Source: Phycisphaerales bacterium (GTDB taxonomy: Bacteria; Planctomycetota; Phycisphaerae; UBA1845; Fen-1342). Taken from it: 11,320 bases of DNA. This document shows, piece after piece, positions 1 through 5,669 of the stretch. The position numbers and the translations under genes were made by a program. Location: assembly GCA_022839625.1 (NCBI GenBank), contig JALHJL010000084.1, positions 1 to 11,320 on the forward strand, written 5' to 3'. Below the pieces are notes generated by a model, which made no database searches, was not told the DNA's origin, and saw nothing but the letters and a program-made list of their open reading frames with translations. Numbering within the stretch: position 1 is the first letter of the stretch; every line of letters begins with the position of its first letter.

Positions 1-32
1 GCATTCCTCGGCCAGCGAGGCGCCGGCCGCTA

Positions 33-172
33 CGCGCTGGCAAAGCAGAGCTTTGCCCTACTACGTATGCAGGCCGCCGCCGGCAAAGCAGAGCTTTGCG
101 CTACTGCACATGGAGGCCACCGGCAGCGCGCTGGCAAAGCAGAGCTTTGCCCTACTACATATGCAAGCCGCC
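33..172. repeat. Three-copy palindromic repeat overlapping the fabG 3' end
   Basis: The 19-bp core GGCAAAGCAGAGCTTTGCC (8-bp arms, AGA centre) occurs at 39-57 and 133-151, with a one-base variant at 82-100. Similarity continues past the core: copies 1 and 3 also share a preceding CGCGCT and a following CTACTAC(G/A)TATGCA(G/A)GCCGCCG. Copy spacing is 43 and 51 bp. In copy 3 the flank contains the fabG stop codon and last codons, so the repeat unit includes gene sequence. The arms could form a hairpin in the fabG transcript, but there is no T-run, so a classical intrinsic terminator is not supported. It resembles a REP or small mobile palindrome. The family name is unknown to me. Confidence 0.85.
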
Positions 173-898
173 GTCCACGGAGAGCACTTGGCCGGTGACG
201 TAGTCCGCGCCCGGGCCCGCCAGGAACGCGACCACCCGCGCGACCTCCTCCGGCTTGCCCATCCGTTGGAGCGGGATGATCTGCTTGGCCACTTCCTTGA
301 CCTTCTCGGGCAGCACCGCCGTCATCTCCGTTTCGATGAAACCCGGCGCCACCGCGTTGCACAAGACCCCCCGCTTGCTGACCTCCTTCGCGACCGACTT
401 GGTCAGCCCGATCACCCCCGCCTTGCTGGCGGCGTAGTTGGCCTGGCCGGCGTTGCCCGCGAGCCCGGAGAAGCTGGCCATGTTGATGATCCGCCCGCTG
501 CGCTGGCGGAGCATGACCTTGGCCGCCGCCCGCGTCCCGAGGAACACCGCCCGCAGATTCACGTTCAGGACCGCGTCCCACTGCTCCTCGCTCATCGACA
601 GGACCAGTGTGTCGCGCGTGATGCCCGCGTTGTTCACCATGATGTCGAGCTTGCCGAACTTCTCGACCGCCAGGTTCACCAGGCGTTCGACTGCGGCCGG
701 CTCGGTGATGTTGGCGACCTCGGTCTCGCAGCCGGAGCCCTTCTCGCGCACCAGCGCCGCCGTCTTGTTCAGCTCGTCGACGAGCATGTCGGTGGCGAGG
801 ATGTTCGCCCCGTGCGCCGCCAGCTCCAGGCAGATCGCCCGGCCGATGCCGCGCGCCGCGCCCGTCACAATCGCTGCTCGTCCCTGCAAGTCCTGCAT
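155..898 (-). CDS. fabG: 3-oxoacyl-[acyl-carrier-protein] reductase FabG
   Basis: 247-aa short-chain dehydrogenase/reductase that reduces 3-oxoacyl-ACP to 3-hydroxyacyl-ACP with NADPH in the cytoplasmic type II fatty acid synthase. The cofactor-binding TGAARGIG motif is at residues 12-19 and NNAG at 89-92. The catalytic set is N114, S142, Y155 and K159 (YAASK), and the C-terminus VDGGLHM is usual for FabG. Length matches the family (about 245 aa). The ATG at 898 has an AAGGAG ribosome site 6 nt upstream. It is the last gene of the visible operon, 74 nt after fabD. Its TAG stop is followed at once by a second TAG and then by the palindromic repeat, so the gene's 3' end is part of a repeat unit. 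The operon context separates it from the many other SDR enzymes. Confidence 0.95.
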   Translation of the reverse strand: MQDLQGRAAIVTGAARGIGRAICLELAAHGANILATDMLVDELNKTAALVREKGSGCETEVANITEPAAVERLVNLAVEKFGKLDIMVNNAGITRDTLVLSMSEEQWDAVLNVNLRAVFLGTRAAAKVMLRQRSGRIINMASFSGLAGNAGQANYAASKAGVIGLTKSVAKEVSKRGVLCNAVAPGFIETEMTAVLPEKVKEVAKQIIPLQRMGKPEEVARVVAFLAGPGADYVTGQVLSVDGGLHM

Positions 899-926
899 CG
901 CCTGCTCCTTGAACTCCCGCCGGGCA

Positions 927-980
927 GAAGCTCAGCCTCGACGTACCCTGCCCACCACGCGGAAGCTCGGCCCTACCCAG
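927..980. repeat. Imperfect 35-bp-spaced direct repeat in the fabD-fabG spacer
   Basis: GAAGCTCAGCC at 927-937 and GAAGCTCGGCC at 962-972 match at 10 of 11 positions and are each followed by a (C)TACCC-type sequence. On the minus strand the second copy begins at the fabD TAG stop, giving TAGGGC followed by AGCT. This recalls TAGGGCAAAGCT after fabG, so it may be a diverged relative of that repeat. It fills most of the 74-nt gap. Confidence 0.45.
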
Positions 981-1899
981 CGGTCAGGTCGCCGACCGTG
1001 CTCACGTTCGTGGTCTTCGCACCGCGATCAATCTTACGCATCATACCCGTCAGGTGCCGGTTGGGGCCGATCTCCCAGAACTCGCCGCACCCGTCCGCGA
1101 TCAGCCGCTGGACGCACGCCTGCCAGCGCACCGGGCTGGTCACCTGCCGATACAGCCACTCCCGGATCGTCTCGGGCGCGCCGTGGTACTCCGCGTTCAC
1201 GTTCGCGATCACGCCCAGTTTCGGCCGTTCGAACGTGCACTGCTCCAATGCCTCGCGCAGCCCTTCGGCGGCCGGACGCATCAGCTCGCTGTGGAACGCG
1301 CCGGCGACCGGCAACGGCACGGCTCGCAAATCGAATTCCCCCGCCAGCCGCGCGGCCTCTTCGCACGCCGCCTTGTCGCCCGAGATCACGATCTGCCCCG
1401 GGCAGTTGTAATTCGCCGGCTGCACGCGCCCGAGCGGCGCGACGCGCTCGCACAGCCCCAGCACCGCGGCCTCGTCGCCCCCGATCAGCGACACCATCCC
1501 GCCCGCCGCCTGCTCCGCCGCCTGCTGCATGAGCTGCCCCCGGCGTTGCACGAGCCGCAGTGCGTCCGCAAACGCCACTGCTCCGGCCAGGTGCAGCGCC
1601 GTGTACTCGCCCAGGCTCAACCCCCCCATGGCCGCGAACGTCGTCAGCCGAAAACGGTGCGCATCCAGGCCGGCCCGGAAGAGCGCCACGCTGGCCGTGA
1701 AGATCGCGGGCTGCTGCACATCCGTCGCATTGAGCCGCTCCGCCGGACCCTCGAAGCACAGCGCGCTGAGCGGCGTGCCGAGGATTTCGTCCGCCTCGGC
1801 GAACGTGTCCGCCGCGACAGAGTGCTTCTCGGCCACGTCGCGGCCCATGCCGACCAGTTGCGCCCCCTGTCCCGGGAAGATCGCTGCCGCACTTGCCAC
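973..1899 (-). CDS. fabD: Malonyl-CoA:ACP transacylase FabD
   Basis: 308-aa acyltransferase that moves malonyl from CoA to acyl carrier protein, supplying the extender unit for fatty acid elongation. The N-terminal GQGAQ motif is at residues 10-14, the nucleophile Ser95 lies in GLSLGEY, Arg119/120 corresponds to the malonate-binding arginine, and catalytic His203 lies in GAFHS. Length is normal. The usual GHSLG elbow reads GLSLG here, so the residue before the serine is Leu94 (codon TTG) in place of histidine. The rest of the active site looks intact. The start is GTG at 1899, one nucleotide after the fabH stop, with GAGG about 9 nt upstream inside the fabH end, so translation is probably coupled to fabH. 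Confidence 0.95.
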   Translation of the reverse strand: MASAAAIFPGQGAQLVGMGRDVAEKHSVAADTFAEADEILGTPLSALCFEGPAERLNATDVQQPAIFTASVALFRAGLDAHRFRLTTFAAMGGLSLGEYTALHLAGAVAFADALRLVQRRGQLMQQAAEQAAGGMVSLIGGDEAAVLGLCERVAPLGRVQPANYNCPGQIVISGDKAACEEAARLAGEFDLRAVPLPVAGAFHSELMRPAAEGLREALEQCTFERPKLGVIANVNAEYHGAPETIREWLYRQVTSPVRWQACVQRLIADGCGEFWEIGPNRHLTGMMRKIDRGAKTTNVSTVGDLTAG

Positions 1900-1900
1900 G

Positions 1901-2893
1901 TCAGATCCTCAACAACACGGAGCCCCAGGTCAGGCCGGCCCCGAACGCCAGCAACATCACCAGGTCGCCGGACTTGATGCGGCGCTCCGCGCGCGCCTCG
2001 TGCAGCGCGACCGCCACCGAAGCCGCCGATGTGTTGCCGTAGCGATCGATATTGACCGCCACCTTGTCCATCGGCAGGCCCGCCCGCTGACACGCGGACT
2101 CGATGATGCGGAGATTGGATTGGTGCGGAACCACCAGCGCCAGGTCGCCCACCGTGATGCCCGCGTCCCGGCACGTCTCCTCGATGACCGCCTGCATCTG
2201 CGTGACCGCGAATTTGTAGACCTCCCGGCCCTGCATCCGCATGTAGTGCAAGCGTTCGTCCACCGTCCGCCGCGTGGCCGGCTCCTTCGACCCGCCGGCC
2301 GGAATGTAGATCAGTTTCCCCCGCGCCCCGTCCGCACCCATGCTCGTCGCCAGGATCGCGCGCTCGCCGCCGTTCGACCGCCGCAACACCGCGGCCCCGG
2401 CGCCGTCGCCGAAAAGGATGCACGTCTGCCGGTCGTGCATGTCCGTGATCGTGCTGAGGCTCTCCGCTCCGACCACCAGCACCGTGCGGGCCAGACCGTT
2501 CACCAGGTGCTGGGCCCCGATCGAGAAGGCCCAGACGAACCCGCTGCACGCCGCCTCCAGGTCGAAGGCCGGTATCCAGCGGCATCCGAGCGCGCTTTGC
2601 AGCAGACAGGCGGTCGCCGGCAGGAGGTGCTCCGGCGTCACCGTCGCCACCACGATGAGGTCCAGGTCCTGGGCCGACACGCCGGCGTCGGCCAGCGCCG
2701 CCTGGCTGGCCCGCGTCGCGAGGGCCAGGGTGGCTTCGTTGGGGGCGACCCAGCGCCGCTCGCGAATCCCCGTGCGCTGGACGATCCACTCGTTGGTCGT
2801 GTCCACGAGGTGGGCAAGGTCGTCGTTGGTCACCACCCGCTCGGGGATGTAGGCGCCGGTGCCGACGATCTCGACCGGCCAGGCCACCTTCAT
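1901..2893 (-). CDS. fabH: 3-oxoacyl-ACP synthase III FabH
   Basis: 330-aa thiolase-fold condensing enzyme that joins an acyl-CoA (commonly acetyl-CoA) to malonyl-ACP to start each fatty acid chain. The catalytic triad is complete: Cys116 in EAACSGF, His257 in PHQSN and Asn287 in YGNTSA. The FGDGAGA segment (161-167) and the C-terminal AFGAGLTWGS are standard for FabH. The ATG at 2893 overlaps the plsX stop codon as ATGA, indicating translational coupling. Length and motifs fit housekeeping FabH better than the related secondary-metabolism synthases, and the plsX-fabH-fabD-fabG order is the conserved bacterial one. Primer specificity (straight or branched chain) cannot be read from the sequence. 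Confidence 0.96.
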   Translation of the reverse strand: MKVAWPVEIVGTGAYIPERVVTNDDLAHLVDTTNEWIVQRTGIRERRWVAPNEATLALATRASQAALADAGVSAQDLDLIVVATVTPEHLLPATACLLQSALGCRWIPAFDLEAACSGFVWAFSIGAQHLVNGLARTVLVVGAESLSTITDMHDRQTCILFGDGAGAAVLRRSNGGERAILATSMGADGARGKLIYIPAGGSKEPATRRTVDERLHYMRMQGREVYKFAVTQMQAVIEETCRDAGITVGDLALVVPHQSNLRIIESACQRAGLPMDKVAVNIDRYGNTSAASVAVALHEARAERRIKSGDLVMLLAFGAGLTWGSVLLRI

Positions 2894-3897
2894 GAGACGT
2901 ACTCAGGGCGCCGACTGAACTCCTCGGCCAAGGCGGCCACGAGGTTGTGTCGCATCTGTTCGCCCGCCACGCGGATCGCATTCGCGATCGCCCGCTGATC
3001 GCTGCGCCCATGGCAGATGATCACGACCTTGCGAATCCCCAGCAGCGGCGCCCCGCCATACTCGGCAAAGTCGTGGCGACTCCAGATCCGATCGACGATC
3101 GGCTGGAAACGCGGCACCAGGTCCAGGCTCTCTTCCTTGATCTCCTGGATGATCGTCTTGAACAGGCCTTCGGCCAGCCCTTCCGTCAGCTTCAGAATCA
3201 CGTTGCCGACGAACCCGTCGCAGATCGCGATGTCACATTGCCCGCCGAAGATGTCGCGTCCCTCGACGTTGCCGACGAAGCGCAGGCTGCTGTCCCGCCG
3301 CACGATCGCCCCGGCCTCCTTCACCAGCGGGTTGCCCTTGGCGGCCTCCTCACCGATCGAGATCAGGCCGATGCGCGGCTCGGGCACGTGCAGGATCATC
3401 CGCGCATAGCAGACGCACATGCGGGCGTACTCGTACAGGTGATGCGGCTTGGGCGCCACATTCGCCCCCACGTCGCAGATCAGCACCGGCCCGGAAAAGG
3501 TCGGCATTACCACCGCGATGCCCGGCCGCGATACGCCCTCCAGCGCGCCGATCTTGAGCTGGCAGGCCGCGGCGAACGCACCCGTGTTGCCGGCTGAGAT
3601 CAGCACGTCCAGGCAGTCCCGGGCGGCATCCACCGCCAGTTGCACGATGCTCGCGTTGCGCTTCTGCCGCAGGGCCTCGACCGGCAGGTCGTGCATCCCG
3701 ATGACGTCGGGGCAATGGTGGATGCTGACGCGCGGGTCGGACAGACCGATCTCCTGGCACAGCGGCTCCACGGCCTCCTGTACCCCGTACAGGACGACCT
3801 CGTCCGTCTCGGTGAGGAAGCGCAGGCCCGCCTGCACGCCACGCACAATCTCGCGGGGCGCAAGATCGCCGCCCATCGCATCCATGCCAATCCGCAT
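2890..3897 (-). CDS. plsX: Phosphate acyltransferase PlsX
   Basis: 335-aa enzyme that converts acyl-ACP to acyl-phosphate, the acyl donor for PlsY in phosphatidic acid synthesis. Family motifs occur in order: MDAMGGD at residues 5-11, SAGNTGA, DVGAN, NVEGRDI, CDGFVGN and YGGAPLLG, ending in a helical tail. The ATG at 3897 was chosen because MRIGMDAMGGD is the normal PlsX N-terminus and AGGAG lies 8 nt upstream, overlapping the rpmF stop. The frame stays open to 4176, but that extension lies over rpmF and is not PlsX-like. It is 11 nt downstream of rpmF and overlaps fabH by 4 nt. PlsX acts peripherally at the membrane and links fatty acid and phospholipid synthesis. Confidence 0.96.
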   Translation of the reverse strand: MRIGMDAMGGDLAPREIVRGVQAGLRFLTETDEVVLYGVQEAVEPLCQEIGLSDPRVSIHHCPDVIGMHDLPVEALRQKRNASIVQLAVDAARDCLDVLISAGNTGAFAAACQLKIGALEGVSRPGIAVVMPTFSGPVLICDVGANVAPKPHHLYEYARMCVCYARMILHVPEPRIGLISIGEEAAKGNPLVKEAGAIVRRDSSLRFVGNVEGRDIFGGQCDIAICDGFVGNVILKLTEGLAEGLFKTIIQEIKEESLDLVPRFQPIVDRIWSRHDFAEYGGAPLLGIRKVVIICHGRSDQRAIANAIRVAGEQMRHNLVAALAEEFSRRPEYVS

Positions 3898-3908
3898 GGA
3901 AACGTCTC

Positions 3909-4094
3909 CTATGACTCCTTCGCGCGGATCTTCACCTTGGTGTGAGCGTTCACGTACCCGCAATTCTTGCAAGCTGCGTGGGGTAGCTTCGCCTGCCCGC
4001 ACTGCGGACAGGCAATCAGATGCACGGGCTTGAGGGCGTGATGGGCCCGCCGCGTGCGCTTGCGCATCTTGCTCTTCTTGGTGACCGGTAGCAT
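3909..4094 (-). CDS. rpmF: Ribosomal protein bL32
   Basis: 61-aa basic protein of the large ribosomal subunit. The N-terminus is rich in Lys/Arg (KKSKMRKRTRRAHHAL), followed by a zinc ribbon with Cys29, Cys32, Cys42 and Cys45 (CPQCG and CKNCG). It is therefore the zinc-binding form, not a cysteine-free paralogue. Length is typical. The ATG at 4094 has AAGGA about 8 nt upstream. It heads the lipid-synthesis operon, as rpmF does in many bacteria. The DUF177/YceD gene that often precedes rpmF is not next to it here. Instead there is a 318-nt non-coding stretch with a promoter and a structured leader. The N-terminus MLPVTKKSK differs slightly from the common MAVPKRK form. Confidence 0.95.
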   Translation of the reverse strand: MLPVTKKSKMRKRTRRAHHALKPVHLIACPQCGQAKLPHAACKNCGYVNAHTKVKIRAKES

Positions 4095-4108
4095 ACCTTT
4101 TCCTTACT

Positions 4109-4179
4109 GCCGTGGGCTTCTCGGCCGGCACTCCGGCTCCCCGCCAGCCCGGGCCCCTCACCGGCCGGACGTCCACGGC
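4109..4179 (-). promoter_or_regulatory. Potential structured 5' leader of rpmF
   Basis: Two nested 7-bp perfect arms can pair: 4109-4115 with 4173-4179 (GCCGTGG/CCACGGC) and 4122-4128 with 4161-4167 (CGGCCGG/CCGGCCG). Internal loops of 6 and 5 nt separate them, and a further GGCT/AGCC hairpin sits inside (4135-4138 with 4146-4149). The structure would lie between the predicted start of transcription near 4190 and the rpmF ribosome site. It could be a bL32 autoregulatory leader. No known riboswitch class is recognised, and the high GC content makes chance pairing possible. Confidence 0.35.
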
Positions 4180-4196
4180 TCCATTGTGCCCGTTTG

Positions 4197-4225
4197 AGGC
4201 TACGCAGAAGCCACTACCCTGTCAA
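4197..4225 (-). promoter_or_regulatory. Sigma70-type promoter for rpmF-plsX-fabHDG
   Basis: On the minus strand the -35 hexamer TTGACA (4220-4225, perfect) is followed by a 17-nt spacer and TAGCCT (4197-4202, keeping the TA and final T of TATAAT). Predicted transcription starts near 4190, giving an untranslated leader of about 95 nt before rpmF. It lies in the 318-nt gap between rpmF and the next upstream gene, which holds no convincing gene of its own. Confidence 0.6.
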
Positions 4226-4333
4226 GCTCCAACCACCCCCGACCCCACCGGCGAAACCGCCGATTCGCCGCCGCGCGACTCCTCGCCGCGTGGCCCGACG
4301 CTCGCTCAATCGCCGCGCCGGTCACCCACTTGG

Positions 4334-4345
4334 TCACTCGAGTGA
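4334..4345. promoter_or_regulatory. 12-bp perfect palindrome, possible operator
   Basis: TCACTCGAGTGA is perfectly self-complementary with no loop, and imperfect symmetry extends a little outward (GG on one side, CC on the other). It lies about 110 bp upstream of the rpmF promoter -35 box and about 70 bp downstream of the 4413-4808 gene. The lack of a loop favours a dimeric DNA-binding site over a terminator. No regulator is identified. Confidence 0.3.
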
Positions 4346-4412
4346 ACCCTCCCGGAACTCCCTTCGGCCGCCTCCCTGCCGTCCGCCAAGCGACCGCCAC
4401 CCCCAGCCGCCG

Positions 4413-4808
4413 CTACTCCGTCGGCACTTCCCCGTGCCGCGGCGTCTGCCGGTTCTTGGTAAGCTGGAACTCGCCGATCGGGGCTACCTTGCGGTATCCG
4501 AGATACAGGACGATGTCGAGCAACTCGGTCAGGGTCGGAAACGGTCGGTCATTCACGCGCTTGTATTCGTCCACCGCCTTGAGGAAGTCCAACTGCTCCT
4601 CATTCATGTGGCCTTCTTCGGCCGCACGACGGTAGTCGGTACGCCGACGACCGGGGCCTCGCCGCCGGTCAAGCGAGGAGCGGCGGTCTGCTCCAGCCCG
4701 ACGATCGGCAACCGACCGCCGCTCTGGCGCCAGCCGCTCCTCGATGCCGCTTGGCGGCTCCCCACCAACGGGACGAGACGGCGCGCTCGGACCCGCATTC
4801 TCGCTCAT
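4413..4808 (-). CDS. Uncharacterised protein with six Arg-Arg hexad repeats
   Basis: 131 aa, cytoplasmic, with no signal peptide or membrane segment. Residues 29-61 are six consecutive xRRxxx hexads, with RR pairs at 30-31, 36-37, 42-43, 48-49, 54-55 and 60-61, mostly DRR. Residues 68-115 form a separate mostly helical segment (MNEEQLDFLKAVDEYKR, then PFPTLTELLDIVLYLGYRKV) that reads like a small helix-turn-helix-type or conserved planctomycete domain. I recognise the style but cannot name a family. The ATG at 4808 was chosen over a GTG at 4862 because AGGTGG lies just upstream. It is co-directional with and 136 nt downstream of the acidic-tail gene, so they may be co-transcribed. RNA, DNA or acidic-partner binding by the Arg tract is inference. 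Confidence 0.7.
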   Translation of the reverse strand: MSENAGPSAPSRPVGGEPPSGIEERLAPERRSVADRRAGADRRSSLDRRRGPGRRRTDYRRAAEEGHMNEEQLDFLKAVDEYKRVNDRPFPTLTELLDIVLYLGYRKVAPIGEFQLTKNRQTPRHGEVPTE

Positions 4809-4864
4809 GCTCCACCTATCGTCGGCCTGAGCCCCATACCTGTAGGCGGAACACGGCCCCACCG

Positions 4865-4885
4865 CTCAGCGAGGGACTCGCTGGG
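4865..4885. other. Short hairpin between two uncharacterised genes
   Basis: A 7-bp perfect stem (4867-4873 with 4877-4883, core AGCGAG/CTCGCT) with a 3-nt loop, extendable by a G-T and a C-G pair. It lies in the 136-nt gap between the acidic-tail gene and the Arg-repeat gene. It lacks a T-run on either strand, so it may be a pause or processing site, or chance. Confidence 0.3.
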
Positions 4886-4944
4886 CAACCCGCTACCGCC
4901 GACGCTATCCGCCGTCGATCCCCCGCACAGCACCGCACCCGCCG

Positions 4945-5277
4945 CTACAGGTCGTCCTCTTCAACTTCGTCGTCCAGGCCCTCGTCGAGGTCTTCATCCT
5001 CGTCGAAGTCCTCGTCGAAATCCTCTTCCAGGTCCTCTTCATCGTCGCCGAACTCCTCGTCTTCGTCGTCGAAGTCTTCGTCGAGGTCGTCGCCCTCGTC
5101 CGAGCGCCGACGCCCATCGGCCTGCAAGCCGAAGGCCCCGCGAAATCCGTCCGCTTCGCTGACGGCGTCAGGGACAGCGGCAGGCAGCAGCACCAGCTCG
5201 ACGTCGAACTCCTCTACTACCCCGGTCCCCCTTCGCAACGGCCATTCCCACTCGCTCCATTCTGTGTTCCGGAACAT
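4945..5277 (-). CDS. Uncharacterised protein with long poly-acidic tail
   Basis: 110 aa. Residues 1-58 form a small N-terminal part with a Trp-rich start (W7, W10, W12) and a hydrophobic stretch, VVEEFDVELVLLP. Residues 60-110 are extraordinarily acidic, with 38 of 51 Asp or Glu, interrupted by spaced Phe, Leu and Val. Tails of this kind occur in RNA polymerase delta, histone chaperones and DNA-mimic proteins, but no homology is claimed. The ATG at 5277 has AGGAG 7 nt upstream. The alternative GTG at 5283 would sit on top of that site. A clear promoter lies upstream. Expression is supported by promoter plus ribosome site. The sequence is low-complexity, so homology searches will be noisy. Confidence 0.65.
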   Translation of the reverse strand: MFRNTEWSEWEWPLRRGTGVVEEFDVELVLLPAAVPDAVSEADGFRGAFGLQADGRRRSDEGDDLDEDFDDEDEEFGDDEEDLEEDFDEDFDEDEDLDEGLDDEVEEDDL

Positions 5278-5319
5278 CGCCACGCTCCTTCCAAAGCGGT
5301 TTCAGACGGATCGCGCGGG

Positions 5320-5348
5320 TTCATACTTGCCGGCAAACGATTCGTCAA
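5320..5348 (-). promoter_or_regulatory. Promoter of the acidic-tail gene
   Basis: TTGACG (minus strand, 5343-5348) is followed by a 17-nt spacer and TATGAA (5320-5325). Transcription would start near 5313, giving a leader of about 36 nt before the ATG at 5277. It is divergent from the SEC-C gene promoter about 80 bp away. Confidence 0.6.
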
Positions 5349-5423
5349 GGCCCATCCATTTCTTTCCTGAACACGACTCAGCCCCGGCGTTTTTGCCGCT
5401 CCCCCGCGGCGAGCACCACCGTA

Positions 5424-5429
5424 TATAAT
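5424..5429 (+). promoter_or_regulatory. -10 box upstream of the SEC-C gene
   Basis: A perfect TATAAT with start of transcription expected near 5436, about 24 nt before the ATG at 5460. No good -35 hexamer is found at 16-18 nt. TTGCCG at 5393-5398 is too far away (25-nt spacer). The promoter may rely on an activator or an extended contact. Confidence 0.5.
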
Positions 5430-5459
5430 GGCAGATGTTTGAGGCAGAAGGAAAAGAAG

Positions 5460-5669
5460 ATGCCCGGCTTTTTTGACCGTTTCACCAAGCGGTACGAACG
5501 CCAGCAGGAGCGCAAGAAGCGCGCCAGCCCGGTGGTCGATCCTGACGCCCCCCCGATCCCCGATGCCCCGGTCGAGCAGGCCCACGCGGAGCAGGGTCCC
5601 GGTCGAAACGACGCCTGCCCGTGCGGTTCGGGGAAGAAGTACAAGAAATGCTGCGGGAAATCCCCGTGA
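5460..5669 (+). CDS. Small SEC-C motif protein
   Basis: 69 aa. The N-terminus is a basic, charged helix (residues 1-22, FFDRFTKRYERQQERKKR), then a Pro-rich linker, then a C-terminal SEC-C motif at residues 49-67 with Cys53, Cys55, Cys64 and Cys65 (CPCGSGKKYKKCC, the CxC-x8-CC pattern). This motif is the zinc-binding tail best known from SecA, where it contacts SecB and ribosomes, and it also occurs alone in small proteins. ATG 5460 is preceded by AAGGA 7 nt upstream; the frame extends upstream to a TTG at 5439 that lacks such support. Its TGA stop overlaps the GTG start of the next gene. Function beyond zinc binding is unknown. Confidence 0.85.
   Translation: MPGFFDRFTKRYERQQERKKRASPVVDPDAPPIPDAPVEQAHAEQGPGRNDACPCGSGKKYKKCCGKSP

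Noticed and set aside
53..1411. Long plus-strand open frame opposite fabG and fabD, starting with repeated AKQSFALLHM peptides
   Set aside because: It is antisense to two clear enzymes, and its repeated peptide is only the palindromic DNA repeat translated. High GC content opens such frames.
1529..2998. Plus-strand 489-codon open frame opposite fabH
   Set aside because: Arg/Pro/His-rich antisense shadow with no domain or ribosome site.
3898..4176. N-terminal extension of plsX
   Set aside because: It overlaps rpmF, is not PlsX-like, and the internal ATG at 3897 has a proper ribosome site.
4751..5428. Serine-rich plus-strand frame opposite the acidic-tail gene
   Set aside because: The SSSS runs are the reverse reading of GAC/GAG acidic codons. 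The minus strand has promoter and ribosome site.
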